NCBI RefSeq assembly: GCF_032399705.1
Contig: NZ_CP135922.1
Location: 2,294,001 to 2,358,000 of the forward strand
Length of the DNA stretch: 64,000 nt
Reading direction: 5' to 3'
Origin: Paenibacillus sp. BIC5C1
GTDB lineage: Bacteria; Bacillota; Bacilli; Paenibacillales; Paenibacillaceae
A program made the translations under genes and the position numbers. The notes below the pieces were generated by a model. That model was given only the letters and a program-made list of their open reading frames with translations, did not search any database and had not been told where the DNA came from. Below, piece after piece: positions 26,941-36,150 of this stretch (the stretch's first letter is position 1; each line of letters opens with the position of its first letter).

Positions 26941-27063
26941 ATACATAGAAGTAATAGGGAATTTAACTCAGCATCAGGATAAAGGGCATGGTAACCCAAA
27001 GGCTTCCATGATACAATAAATCGTTCTCCTGAAATGATTCGGGCAAAAAAAGAAATATGGGGT

Positions 27064-27083
27064 AATAATGATAATGATCATCC
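27064..27083 (+). promoter_or_regulatory. Fur-box-like sequence
   Basis: 27064-27082 matches the 19-bp Fur consensus GATAATGATAATCATTATC at 16 positions; TGATAATGATCATCC (27069-27083) matches the 7-1-7 form TGATAATNATTATCA at 13 of 14 specified plus free positions, with two mismatches. It lies 40-60 bp upstream of the next start codon, where a repressor would act. Regulation by iron is inference. Confidence 0.4.
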
Positions 27084-27122
27084 AACGAATGAAATCAGTT
27101 TTGAAAAAGAGGAGGGGTCACC

Positions 27123-28190
27123 ATGTCATTTGGTGCACGTGTACTTAAGACAGGGATTGCGGTCACGCTGGCCCTGTACCTTAGCAGCATGTTCCTGAAC
27201 CCGCAATCTCCCGTCCCCGCAGCGATTGCGGCCATCTTTGCGATGCAGCCATCCATATATCGTTCCTGGAAGTATTTCCTGGATCAGCTGCAGACCACCA
27301 CACTAGGGGCAATTGTGGCCTTGCTGGGAGGCATGGTGCTATCCAATGAGCCCATCGCCGTCGGGTTAATTATTGTGCTGGTTATTATGATTTGTCTTAA
27401 ATTAAATATGGGCGAAACGGTCGGCCTGACGCTGGTAACCGTTGTTTCAATTATGGAAGCGTCGGGTGACTGGCATTTTGCATTGAATCGTTTCCTGCTG
27501 ACACTTGTCGGCATAGTATCTGCTTTTCTTATTAATATAACGGTATTTCCACCCAAGCCAAAGGTTCAGTTCGTGAAGCAGATTCAGAGTGTGTTCAGTG
27601 GCATGTCACTACTGCTGCGGACGTCGATCTCAGATGAGATCAAGGAAGTGGTGTTCCGGGATGAGAAAAACAATCTGGGCGGTTCCATTAAATCTTTGTC
27701 AGATAAGTATAATTTGTTTGAAGAAGAACAGAAGAAGATGAAACGTTCCAAATTCAGCGAGACCCGGCAGATGGTCGTATACAAACAGATGCTGCTGAGT
27801 CTGCAAAAAGGATTCGATGTGCTGGATTCGGTAGAACGCCATTATTTCCAGGCACAGCGCACACCTGAAATGGATCAGTTCTTTGATACACATCTGGAGC
27901 TTGTGATCAAATTCCATGAACATGCGCTGCTCAAATTCGAGGATAAGCTGAAACCAAACGGGGAAGAAGCGGCACAGTTCATTTTGGATAATGATCGTTT
28001 CATGGAGCAGGCCATTTCCCAGTTTGATATTGATCAGGAAGGGATGCTGAGATTGTCCATCGTAGCCGCTGCAATCTATGATTATGGCTATCAGCTGGAA
28101 CGTTTAAACCGGCTTGCGGAACATGTGCATAGTGCCAGTGAAGACAAGGAGTCACAGGATAAAATTCTGAATTGGCTTAAATGGCCGTAA
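27123..28190 (+). CDS. Aromatic acid exporter family protein (ArAE/FUSC-like, YqjA type)
   Basis: A 355-residue protein. The N-terminal 150 residues form about six closely spaced helices with FGARVLKTGIAVTLALYLS and PAAIAAIFAMQPSIYRSW, the hallmark of the aromatic acid exporter (ArAE_1) family; the C-terminal 200 residues are a charged, helical cytoplasmic domain with coiled-coil character (EEEQKKMKRSKFSETRQ). Bacterial members are thought to export aromatic acids or siderophore-like compounds; this is not proven for the Bacillus group. GAGGAGGGG precedes the ATG. It is a single-gene unit ending in a terminator, behind a Fur-box-like sequence. Confidence 0.85.
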   Translation: MSFGARVLKTGIAVTLALYLSSMFLNPQSPVPAAIAAIFAMQPSIYRSWKYFLDQLQTTTLGAIVALLGGMVLSNEPIAVGLIIVLVIMICLKLNMGETVGLTLVTVVSIMEASGDWHFALNRFLLTLVGIVSAFLINITVFPPKPKVQFVKQIQSVFSGMSLLLRTSISDEIKEVVFRDEKNNLGGSIKSLSDKYNLFEEEQKKMKRSKFSETRQMVVYKQMLLSLQKGFDVLDSVERHYFQAQRTPEMDQFFDTHLELVIKFHEHALLKFEDKLKPNGEEAAQFILDNDRFMEQAISQFDIDQEGMLRLSIVAAAIYDYGYQLERLNRLAEHVHSASEDKESQDKILNWLKWP

Positions 28191-28242
28191 ACATGGTAAT
28201 ACGGTTTGCGGTGATGTGGTTTCATCATTTACAATGGAATCA

Positions 28243-28275
28243 CAACCAGCCCGGACAGTGTGTCCGGGTTGTTTT
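28243..28275 (+). terminator. Rho-independent terminator
   Basis: AACCAGCCCGGACA-GTG-TGTCCGGGTTGTTTT: a 9-bp GC-rich stem (one bulge) with a short T tail after the exporter gene. Confidence 0.8.
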
Positions 28276-28330
28276 GCATACATAGCACAAACCTTGTGCA
28301 ACCAACTCAACCGAACCGAGGTAGATACGT

Positions 28331-28792
28331 ATGAATTTAACACAGCTTAGTACTGAATGGATGGAGTGGTTCAATGGACAGGATCTGGAGCAGAAGCAGC
28401 ACGAAGCGATGCAATTGCTGACTGTGTCCGAAGATGGCTGGCCGCATCAGGCGATGATTAGTATGGGGGAAGTTATTGCTATCGCGCCCAACTTGCTGAG
28501 ACTGGCTTTATGGCCGGGAACACAGACAAGTATGAATATGAGCCGAACAGGCAAGGCTACCTTGATTGCTGTTCATCAGCAAAGTTTGTCAGCTATTCGT
28601 CTGAATGTGACTTCACTGCCGCAACTCATGGAAGCTGTGCATCCGAGAGATCGTTTTGAAGCTCAGGTGTTAAACGTTCGTGTAGATCATGCACCCTATG
28701 CGGAGATTACTTCTGGGGTAACATTTCAATTAAAAGACGAAGCTGGGGCCATCTCACGCTGGAGAGAGACCATAGAAGAATTACGACAATAG
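28331..28792 (+). CDS. Pyridoxamine 5'-phosphate oxidase-fold protein
   Basis: A 153-residue protein with the split-barrel flavin-binding pattern of the PPOX family: QLLTVSEDGWPHQAMISMGEV, LLRLALWPGTQTSMNM, TGKATLIAVHQQSLSAIRLNV. Members bind FMN, F420 or heme; the cofactor cannot be told from sequence here. The ATG follows CGAGGTAG. It stands alone between a terminator and the helD regulatory region. No catalytic role is claimed. Confidence 0.75.
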   Translation: MNLTQLSTEWMEWFNGQDLEQKQHEAMQLLTVSEDGWPHQAMISMGEVIAIAPNLLRLALWPGTQTSMNMSRTGKATLIAVHQQSLSAIRLNVTSLPQLMEAVHPRDRFEAQVLNVRVDHAPYAEITSGVTFQLKDEAGAISRWRETIEELRQ

Positions 28793-28862
28793 TATGGGAG
28801 CGTTCTATATTCATCCTATCCGAGGGTAATAATAGAATGAAAACAACAAAAAACGCCTCCGC

Positions 28863-28891
28863 TTGCATCGGGACGTTGTCACTGGTACAAT
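28863..28891 (+). promoter_or_regulatory. Candidate SigA promoter of helD
   Basis: TTGCAT, a 17-nt spacer and TACAAT, about 140 bp upstream of helD. Downstream of it are an AT-rich leader with AACAT-N9-ATGTT (28925-28943 region) and a repeated CTAATTAA, which could be regulatory. Confidence 0.45.
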
Positions 28892-29032
28892 AAAAAATGG
28901 TTTTCAGAAAATTAGAACTAATTAACATAAAATAAAAATGTTTACTTTCTAATTAATTATACCATAGCCTTTTCGGGCTTGTCAAATGGGCTTTTGAGGA
29001 CACAATCCGGGGAAAGAGGGGCGTATTAACAT

Positions 29033-31408
29033 ATGAGTACAGACCAGCAATGGAGCGAGGAGCAACAGCGGGTCAATGTTGTAACGGAACAGATTGATCG
29101 GAAAATCGACATCCTGGAAAAAGAGGTAGGTTCCTTCAGGGACGAAGTTGTGGGAATGAGAAAAGACTTCTGGGACGAAGTCACCATGAACTTCAGCGAA
29201 GCAGATGACGTGGGTGAGACCTCCACCAGTATGAGGCAGCAATCACAGGTTCTATCGGATCGGGAGCGCAGTCATCTGAATACGGCAGCAGCGCTGGACA
29301 AAATGAAACGGCTGCATCATTCACCGTATTTTGGCCGCATTGATTTTAAGGAAAATGGCTACCCCAATGCAGAGCGAATCTATCTGGGTATCGCATCATT
29401 ACTGGATGAGAAGGAGGAATCCTTCCTTGTCTATGACTGGCGAGCACCCATATCGAACCTGTATTACGATGGTGCGCCAGGTCCGGTCACGTATCATACC
29501 CCGAGCGGTGGGATAAGTGGCGATATTGAGATGAAGCGGCAGTTTGTCATTCGGGATGGACGTATCCGGTTTATGTTCGACACCGGGGTTACGATTGGGG
29601 ATGAACTGTTACAGGCTGTTCTCAGTCGAACCTCGGATGCACAGATGAAAAGCATTGTAGCGACGATCCAGAAGGAACAGAACCGGATTATCCGTAATGA
29701 CCGGACTCGCATGCTGATCGTGCAGGGAGCTGCTGGCAGTGGTAAAACATCGGCTGCACTCCAACGAGTGGCGTATCTTCTCTATAAATACCGTGAGCAT
29801 CTGCAAGCAGATCAGATGGTCCTTTTTTCGCCAAATCCGATGTTCAACAGTTATGTTTCCACCGTACTGCCTGAGCTTGGGGAAGAAAATATGCTGCAAA
29901 CGACCTTCCAGGAGTATCTGGAACGCCGTTTGGGCCGTGAGTATCAGCTGGAAGACCCATTCATTCAGCTTGAATACGTATTGACCGGAACAGAAGATCC
30001 TGAGTATGAAGCGCGTATGTCCGGTATTCGATTCAAGTCATCCGAATCTTTCCTGAAGGTGATAACTCGCTATAAGGACAGCATGATGTCTGAAGGTATG
30101 AAGTTTAAGCCGGTTCGTTTCCAGGGGCGGGCTGTAGTTACAGCTGAGGCCATGGCCGAGAAATTCTATAGCTTCGAGCCATCCGTCAAATTGGTGAATC
30201 GATTGGAAATCCTGCGGGACTGGATGCTGAAAGAGTTATCGGCCTTTGGCAAAGGTGAATTGGAAGCACCTTGGGTAGATCAACAAATGGATCTGATGGA
30301 GCCGGAAGATCTGCAGCGGGCCTATCAGCGCCTAAAGAGAAAGCAAAAAGGGAAGGCGGACACGTTCGATGATTTCCAGCAGGAACGGGAGATCCTTGCC
30401 CGGATGGTGGTCAGTGATCGGCTCAAGCCTCTGCGCAAATGGATCAAATCGTTACGTTTTGTCGATGTCCGTCAACTGTATGCGCACTTGTTCAACGATC
30501 GGGCGCAGATGGTTCGCCTCTTGGGAGAGGAAGCACTGCCTTCACACTGGGAAGAGATTGGTGAGATGACACTTCGCAGACTGAGAGTACAGGAGCTGGC
30601 CTATGAGGATATCACACCATATTTGTATCTGCGTGAGTTACTGCTCGGATTCCATATTAACTCCAATATCCGCCATGTGATTATTGACGAGGCACAGGAT
30701 TACTCGGCCTTCCAACTGGCCTTTATGAAAAGATTGTTCCCGAGATCAAAAATCACCGCACTTGGAGATTTTAATCAAGCGATCTATGCACACTCTTCGG
30801 TATTGAGTGGTACGGGGCCGCTGACCAATCTGTATGGACCGGAAAATACGGAAGTGATCGAGCTGACGAGAAGTTATCGTTCAACACAGGAGATCGTGGA
30901 GTTTACACGCGGCATGGTTCCGGGTGGAGAAGAGATTGTTCCATTTAACCGGGGTGGGGAGAAGCCGAAAGTGATCGTTTCCTCCAATGAACAGGAGCAT
31001 CTGGATGTCATTACAGCTGATCTCAAACATCTGATACAGGAAGGGTATGAATCAGTCGCGGTCATCTGTAAGACTGCGGAAGAGAGCAAGGACATCCATG
31101 AAGCATTAAGCAAAGTACTGCCTGCCACACCGAAGCTGATTAAGAAAACAACGCTGGCCTTTGAACGGGGTGTGCATGTTATCCCGGCGTATCTTGCCAA
31201 AGGTGTGGAGTTTGATGCGGTTCTGATCTATGACGGATCTGCATCGCAATATGCGCAGGAGCACGAACGTAAGCTGTTCTATACGGCATGTACTCGTGCG
31301 ATGCATTTACTGCATATCTATTGCATGGGGAAACCGAGTCCATTCATTACGTCCCAGTCCGAGGAATTGTATGATATGGGCAAGGTGTCTGCGGCTCAGG
31401 CCGACTGA
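29033..31408 (+). CDS. helD: RNA polymerase recycling motor HelD
   Basis: A 791-residue superfamily-1 helicase-like ATPase, close to the 774 residues of Bacillus HelD, which binds RNA polymerase and releases it from stalled complexes. The N-terminal 60 residues form the long coiled-coil arm that enters the secondary channel (EQIDRKIDILEKEVGSFRDEV). Walker A GAAGSGKT is at 232-239, Walker B is VIIDEAQDYS, motif III is ALGDFNQAIY, and motif VI is LFYTACTRAMHLL. It lacks helicase activity on DNA in characterised homologues. It is a single-gene unit with its own promoter and terminator. Confidence 0.93.
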   Translation: MSTDQQWSEEQQRVNVVTEQIDRKIDILEKEVGSFRDEVVGMRKDFWDEVTMNFSEADDVGETSTSMRQQSQVLSDRERSHLNTAAALDKMKRLHHSPYFGRIDFKENGYPNAERIYLGIASLLDEKEESFLVYDWRAPISNLYYDGAPGPVTYHTPSGGISGDIEMKRQFVIRDGRIRFMFDTGVTIGDELLQAVLSRTSDAQMKSIVATIQKEQNRIIRNDRTRMLIVQGAAGSGKTSAALQRVAYLLYKYREHLQADQMVLFSPNPMFNSYVSTVLPELGEENMLQTTFQEYLERRLGREYQLEDPFIQLEYVLTGTEDPEYEARMSGIRFKSSESFLKVITRYKDSMMSEGMKFKPVRFQGRAVVTAEAMAEKFYSFEPSVKLVNRLEILRDWMLKELSAFGKGELEAPWVDQQMDLMEPEDLQRAYQRLKRKQKGKADTFDDFQQEREILARMVVSDRLKPLRKWIKSLRFVDVRQLYAHLFNDRAQMVRLLGEEALPSHWEEIGEMTLRRLRVQELAYEDITPYLYLRELLLGFHINSNIRHVIIDEAQDYSAFQLAFMKRLFPRSKITALGDFNQAIYAHSSVLSGTGPLTNLYGPENTEVIELTRSYRSTQEIVEFTRGMVPGGEEIVPFNRGGEKPKVIVSSNEQEHLDVITADLKHLIQEGYESVAVICKTAEESKDIHEALSKVLPATPKLIKKTTLAFERGVHVIPAYLAKGVEFDAVLIYDGSASQYAQEHERKLFYTACTRAMHLLHIYCMGKPSPFITSQSEELYDMGKVSAAQAD

Positions 31409-31434
31409 ATTTGTTTTCAGGTTCTTGAAGGTGG

Positions 31435-31461
31435 CTTCCGTTCGAAAGGACGGAAGTTTTT
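31435..31461 (+). terminator. Rho-independent terminator after helD
   Basis: CTTCCGT-TCGAAAGG-ACGGAAG followed by TTTTT. Confidence 0.88.
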
Positions 31462-31658
31462 CTGTGTATTGGGGAATACGATGTGGGGAATAAGAAGCTC
31501 CATGAGGTTTGGCCTTTGCTGTGAGAGGCAGGGAGAGGATCATTGGTAATAGATATCTCTTCATAGATATCTCCTCTGACATCAGATTGGATGGATTAGG
31601 TTTTATGGATAAAAAATGATTCATCCTTTGTGTTCATGCACAATAGGTGTGAATTTTC

Positions 31659-31687
31659 TTTACACATGACGGCGAGACTCATATAAT
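31659..31687 (+). promoter_or_regulatory. SigA promoter of adenine deaminase gene
   Basis: TTTACA, exactly 17 nt, and a perfect TATAAT; about 45 bp of leader follow before the ATG. It is one of the best promoter matches in the window. Confidence 0.75.
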
Positions 31688-31736
31688 CGTAACAATCTAT
31701 TTTTTTGGATCGTTTATTTATGAAGGAGGCAGCAAT

Positions 31737-33593
31737 ATGAACACACCATCTTTTGAACGCCCATTAATGGCGGATTGCGTACCGGATCTGGTGGCAACAG
31801 CACGGGGAGATTTGCCTGCTACCTTGGTCATTCGGGGCGGAACGCTGGTTAATGTGGTGTCGGGTGAAATTTTGCCAGGCATGTCTGTAGCGGTACAGGG
31901 AGCCCGGATTGCATATGTTGGCAAAGATGTAAGTCATACGATCGGAGAAAATACACGTATTATTGAGGCAGAAGGCAAGTACATTGCTCCCGGATTGCTG
32001 GATGGGCACTGTCACATTGAAAGTACACAAATGAAAGTAACCGAGTTTGCAAGAGCTGTTCTGCCTTCCGGAACAACGGGAGGGTTCTTTGACCCGCATG
32101 AAATCTCCAACGTGCTTGGACTTAAAGGTTTGCGATTGATGCTGGATGAAGCTCGGACGACGCCAATGGCTGCATATATGCAGGTGGCTTCCTGTGTTCC
32201 TTCCACACATCCTGGACTGGAGACAACAGGCGCTTATATTGGACCGGAAGAAGTGGCGGAAGCTCTTTCCTGGGGGCCCGATATGATTGGTCTCGGTGAA
32301 GTGATGAACTTCCCTGGGGTTGTGTACGGGGACGAGACGATGATCGGTGAGATCCAGGCGACGCTTCGGGCAGGGAAGGTGGCAGATGGTCACTTCACTT
32401 GGGCGGCGGATGACTGGCGTCTGCCAGCATACGCAGCAAGCGGCGTTACAGGGGATCATGAATGTGTTACGAAGGAAGATGTGGTGGAGCGCCTGCGGCT
32501 TGGCATGTACGCCAAAATGCGTCAGGGCTCTGCATGGCATGACGTTGCGGAAACGATCAAAGCCTGTACTGAGCTTGGCCTGGATACACGCCGCATGATG
32601 CTGGTGACGGATGACCGGAGTTCAGAATCACTGCTCAAAGAAGGCCATATGGACTTTGTTGTACGTTTGGCCATTTCTCAAGGGGTGAAGCCGGTTACCG
32701 CTTTCCAGATGGCGACGATTAATACGGCTGAACGTTTCGGTGTAGCGCGCGACATTGGTGCGGTTATTCCGGGGAATATCGCCGACATTATTTTGCTGGA
32801 TGGACGCTTGGCAGATGTCCGTGTAGGCATGACGATTGCCGCAGGGCATGTCGTGGCAGAGAGCGGCAAAATGACTGCAGTCTGGGACAGCTTCACGTAT
32901 CCGGAAGAGGCGCTGAACACCGTGAAACTGGAAGCGAACATTCAGCCGAAGGATATGGAGCTATCTGCGCCAATTACTGAAGGAACAATTGGAGCAAAAG
33001 TGATTCATGTGACGGAGAATCATGTGGATACCAAAGAGCAGCATGTTAATGTCACGGTAGAACATGGCAATGTCGTCGTTTCAACTTCAGATGAGATCTG
33101 CAAAATTGCGGTGATCGAGCGTCACAAACAAACGGGCAATCGTGCCGTTGCCCTTGTTGGGGGCATTGGCTTCACAGGCCCTGCGGCCATTGCAATGACC
33201 GTAGCCCATGACAGTCACAATCTGCTTATTATCGGTAATGATGACGCATTGATGGCTGAGGCGGGCAACCGGGTCATTGGCATGCAGGGCGGCGTAGCCG
33301 TCGTGACAGCCTCTGGTGTGACCGAATTCCCGCTGCGTATTGCAGGGCTGATGTCCACGGAATCTTTTGAAGTGGTAGCAGCTCAATCTGCTGCTATAAG
33401 TGAAGCGTTACAGTCTGCTGGCTGTACGTTAAATAACGCGTTTATGACGCTGTCTCTGCTGGCACTTGTTGTTATTCCGGAATTGCGCTTGTCTGATAAA
33501 GGCTTGGTGCGCATTTCGGCAGAAGGCATTGAGCTGGTATCCCTGTTCGATGAAATGGTGGAGAATACACCGGCTGCTCCAGCTGGTAATTAA
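31737..33593 (+). CDS. ade: Adenine deaminase
   Basis: A 618-residue amidohydrolase that converts adenine to hypoxanthine for purine salvage. The metal-binding DGHCHIEST motif follows the first beta domain (about residues 96-104), then GFFDPHEISNVLG, the catalytic LVTDDRSS segment, and INTAERFG; the C-terminal GGIGFTGPAAIAMTVAHDSHNLLIIG is typical of the AdeC type. It is about 40 residues longer than Bacillus AdeC, mainly at the N-terminus. AAGGAGG precedes the ATG by 9 nt. It is a single-gene unit with a strong promoter and terminator. I found no purine riboswitch in the leader. Confidence 0.94.
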   Translation: MNTPSFERPLMADCVPDLVATARGDLPATLVIRGGTLVNVVSGEILPGMSVAVQGARIAYVGKDVSHTIGENTRIIEAEGKYIAPGLLDGHCHIESTQMKVTEFARAVLPSGTTGGFFDPHEISNVLGLKGLRLMLDEARTTPMAAYMQVASCVPSTHPGLETTGAYIGPEEVAEALSWGPDMIGLGEVMNFPGVVYGDETMIGEIQATLRAGKVADGHFTWAADDWRLPAYAASGVTGDHECVTKEDVVERLRLGMYAKMRQGSAWHDVAETIKACTELGLDTRRMMLVTDDRSSESLLKEGHMDFVVRLAISQGVKPVTAFQMATINTAERFGVARDIGAVIPGNIADIILLDGRLADVRVGMTIAAGHVVAESGKMTAVWDSFTYPEEALNTVKLEANIQPKDMELSAPITEGTIGAKVIHVTENHVDTKEQHVNVTVEHGNVVVSTSDEICKIAVIERHKQTGNRAVALVGGIGFTGPAAIAMTVAHDSHNLLIIGNDDALMAEAGNRVIGMQGGVAVVTASGVTEFPLRIAGLMSTESFEVVAAQSAAISEALQSAGCTLNNAFMTLSLLALVVIPELRLSDKGLVRISAEGIELVSLFDEMVENTPAAPAGN

Positions 33594-33983
33594 CGAATAA
33601 TAGCGTGTTCAGTCTTCCTTGAAACGGGGAGAGAAGTATAGGTCGCCTTTGGGCGGCCTTTTTTTATTTTTACAGGAAAACGCTTACTAGGTCTTGAGTC
33701 GTCTGTTGTACATATGCAAAAAATGACCCATGTTGGGGTAAAATTAGGCTAAAATTAAAAAGTTTTTCATAAATAAGACTTTAGAACTATAAATACAGAA
33801 GTGTGAATACCCGAAATAATGTTATATGATTCTTTCGTCGTAAGTCTAAGAGATGATGTTGCATATAAAAGCAATGTAAATAGTCGTACATCGAAACTGT
33901 ATCCAATGAATGAATATAAAACGACAGAATTTCATCGAGATTTGCACGATAGAGCTGCATAACATCAAAGGGAGTGTATAAAT
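33594..33983 (+). other. AT-rich intergenic region upstream of secreted protein
   Basis: 390 bp with the ade terminator, then an AT-rich tract. GGAAAACGCTTACT (33675-33688) resembles a cre site (two mismatches), but it is about 300 bp from the next start, so its target is unclear. I could not pick a convincing promoter for the downstream gene. Confidence 0.45.
33640..33670 (+). terminator. Rho-independent terminator after ade
   Basis: AGGTCGCC-TTTG-GGCGGCCT followed by a run of T. Confidence 0.9.
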
Positions 33984-34904
33984 ATGAAAAGCAAAAAGAG
34001 ATACCAATTCATTTTGTTAATTAGTTGTTTCATGCTGTTTACGGGGAATGCTTATGTTTGCAAGGCCACTGCACTTGGCTCAGTTGACAGTTATGAAACC
34101 ATCCATGGAACGGTTCAGGGATCGGTAAGAGCAACCTGGGTATGGGATACCACACAGATTCAAAATAACCCTCAGCTAGTGCTGAAGTTTGCCTCAACGA
34201 ACAAAATCAATACAATCTACCTACAAATGAATCGGGATGTAAAGCTTCCGTACTATACATCTTTCATTCGTCAAGCCAGAGAGAAAAATATTGCCGTGGA
34301 CGTGATGGATGGAAGACCTGCCTGGGGACTGACAGAGAGCCGGGGGCAAATTGCAGACTTTCTGGACTGGGTTGAAGCGTATCAAAATCAAGTTGAGCCC
34401 AATGAGAAATTTGCAGGCATTCATCTGGATATTGAACCTCATGTGCATCCAGAGTGGAAAACCAATCAGGCCAGTGTGATTACGCAGTGGCAGGGAAATG
34501 TTCAATATATCGTTGATCGCGCTGCACGGATGAAGATGCCTGTAGCCGCTGACCTGCCTTTCTGGCTGGATGGTTATAAAATTCCGGGTTCCACGATGAA
34601 TGTAAGCAGCTGGATGATCCGCAAGTTTGACTCTATCACCATTATGGCTTACCGGGATACGGCTGCGGCCATCTATAATGTAGCGAAAGATGAGCTTGAG
34701 GAAGCGTCCCTTTTGGGTAAAACAGTATCGATCGCCGTGGAGACCAAGCAAAGCAAGGAAGGTGATTTTATTACCTTTTATGAAGAGGGTACAGCATATA
34801 TGGAAGCACAGCTCAAGTTGGTAGAGAAAATGGCAAGTTTGCATTCGTCTTTTAACGGATTCTCGGTGCATGAGTACAGCTCATGGGAGACATTGAAAAA
34901 GTAA
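33984..34904 (+). CDS. Secreted TIM-barrel-like protein of unknown function
   Basis: A 306-residue protein with a signal peptide (basic KSKKR start, hydrophobic core 9-22, likely cut near residue 30) and no lipobox. The mature part reads like a (beta/alpha)8 barrel: RATWVWDT, INTIYLQMNRD, NIAVDVMDGRPAWG, FAGIHLDIEPHVHP (about 144-156), MPVAADLPFW, FDSITIMAYRD. The HLDIE strand end resembles the catalytic strand of GH18-like barrels, with Glu151 as candidate acid, but the full DxxDxDxE motif is absent. I do not recognise the family. GGGAG precedes the ATG. It converges on the AraC gene across a shared terminator and stands as its own unit. Confidence 0.75.
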   Translation: MKSKKRYQFILLISCFMLFTGNAYVCKATALGSVDSYETIHGTVQGSVRATWVWDTTQIQNNPQLVLKFASTNKINTIYLQMNRDVKLPYYTSFIRQAREKNIAVDVMDGRPAWGLTESRGQIADFLDWVEAYQNQVEPNEKFAGIHLDIEPHVHPEWKTNQASVITQWQGNVQYIVDRAARMKMPVAADLPFWLDGYKIPGSTMNVSSWMIRKFDSITIMAYRDTAAAIYNVAKDELEEASLLGKTVSIAVETKQSKEGDFITFYEEGTAYMEAQLKLVEKMASLHSSFNGFSVHEYSSWETLKK

Positions 34905-34930
34905 AATGAAATTCCATACATCAATATGAT

Positions 34931-34972
34931 AAAGAAGGTGCTTACGGCCGAACGGGCTGAAGCACCTTCTTT
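34931..34972. terminator. Bidirectional terminator
   Basis: AAAGAAGGTGCTT pairs with AAGCACCTTCTTT (inner part 34931-34943 with 34960-34972). It lies between the converging secreted-protein and AraC genes and can end both transcripts. Confidence 0.85.
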
Positions 34973-35063
34973 GCATCTGTTAACTCAATAAAAGTGGAGA
35001 ACAGTGAAGTGTCGTTAGTTCAGAGTGCCGAGTGCGAATGCTGGTCCTGAAAGATGTTTAAGC

Positions 35064-35978
35064 TTAGACCAATGCAGGTTCCATCGCCACTTTCTCATAA
35101 AACATTTTGCGATATTGGGACGGGGTAATGTTCTTGTGTTTCTTGAATGTTGTAATGAAATAGCTCAAATGCTCGAACCCAACGTCCATGGCAATATCCA
35201 CAATTTTGTGATCGGTATTCTCAAGCTGAACACAGGCCTGCTGGATGCGATAATAGTTGATATAGTCGACCGGACTTTTCTGCACCATCTGTTTGAAAAA
35301 GCGACAAAAGTGTCCTTCGCTCATATTGGCTTCATCTGCCAGTTCTTTTAACTTGAGTGGTTCGGGGTAACGCTTGTGAATATAGCTTAACACTGATTTC
35401 AGACGCTCCACTTTATCATGACTGCTTGACGGAATGGTCCTTTTGAGTGAAGCAGGTCTCATATGTTCAAACATTTGTGCAAATATTAGATAGAGGTAAG
35501 CTTTGGTTGTCATCTCGCAGGTTGGTGTCCCGGCGGCATGATCGGCGAAAATACGTTTCAAATGGAAAATAATTTCTTGTCCCCACGCTTCATCGGTTTG
35601 GATATGGTAAGGGGGGAGAACCGTTTTGTGCACTAGTGGGCCAACGAATTTCTCTTGTACAGCATCGAACGTACGACTGCCTAACAGCTCCGGGTTAAAT
35701 ACGATGGATGAAAAAACACAAGGGACATCGCCTTTCAGATAGCCTGCGTGAATTTCCCCCCGATTGATAAAGATGGCTTCTCCCGCCTGAACCTCTACCG
35801 TATTCATATCGATTTGAAAAACTGCACTGCCCTGAGTGACCATGGTGAATTCCATTTCATCATGCCAGTGGCAATCGAGAATACTGTCGCCATTCAATTG
35901 TTGAATATCCGGATACACACTGACTGGGTACATGGCATTGCCGTGAATCCGGTCTTCGCGTAATCGTTCACGTTCCAT
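35064..35978 (-). CDS. AraC-family transcriptional regulator with cupin sensor
   Basis: A 304-residue regulator. The N-terminal half is a cupin-type sugar-binding domain (CHWHDEMEFTMVTQGSAVFQI; AGEAIFINRGEIHAGYL); the C-terminal hundred residues are the AraC double HTH (ELADEANMSEGHFCRFFKQMVQKSPVDY; VGFEHLSYFITTFKKHKNITPSQY). AAGGAG precedes the ATG by 8 nt. It is transcribed divergently from the GH31 alpha-xylosidase gene, with 172 bp between, so it very probably regulates that gene in response to a xylose-containing sugar. The ligand is inferred. Confidence 0.92.
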   Translation of the reverse strand: MERERLREDRIHGNAMYPVSVYPDIQQLNGDSILDCHWHDEMEFTMVTQGSAVFQIDMNTVEVQAGEAIFINRGEIHAGYLKGDVPCVFSSIVFNPELLGSRTFDAVQEKFVGPLVHKTVLPPYHIQTDEAWGQEIIFHLKRIFADHAAGTPTCEMTTKAYLYLIFAQMFEHMRPASLKRTIPSSSHDKVERLKSVLSYIHKRYPEPLKLKELADEANMSEGHFCRFFKQMVQKSPVDYINYYRIQQACVQLENTDHKIVDIAMDVGFEHLSYFITTFKKHKNITPSQYRKMFYEKVAMEPALV

Positions 35979-36007
35979 ATGTGATTCTCCTTTTGCATTA
36001 TTATTAA

Positions 36008-36021
36008 TGTAAACGTTCCCA
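36008..36021 (+). promoter_or_regulatory. cre-like site in the AraC / GH31 divergent region
   Basis: TGTAAACGTTCCCA matches TGNAARCGNWWWCA with two mismatches. It lies 30 bp from the AraC start and 130 bp from the GH31 start and could give catabolite repression of either gene. An AT-rich stretch with TATTAT/TATAGT-like boxes (36100-36130) probably carries the GH31 promoter. Confidence 0.4.
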
Positions 36022-36150
36022 TAGATTGGTGGTGTTTATAAAGAATCGGATAAGAAATATCAGAATCGTGATATATTTGGTCAAAATATGAGAAGAAATT
36101 AGTTATTAATATCAATATTATTATAGTATAACCGAAGGGGGAAAGAAAAC

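Larger units (their letters stand above)
31409..31736 (+). other. Intergenic region helD / ade
   Basis: 328 bp holding the helD terminator and the ade promoter. A 15-bp dyad GATATCTCTTCATAGATATC (31551-31570) in the middle has no assigned role. No gene seen. Confidence 0.55.

Noticed and set aside
31679..31720. Purine riboswitch upstream of adenine deaminase
   Set aside because: ACTCATATAATC looks like the 5' end of a purine aptamer, but the following bases lack the ATGG and GTTTCTACC blocks and the closing strand; the TATAAT is better read as a -10 box with a perfect 17-nt spacing to TTTACA.
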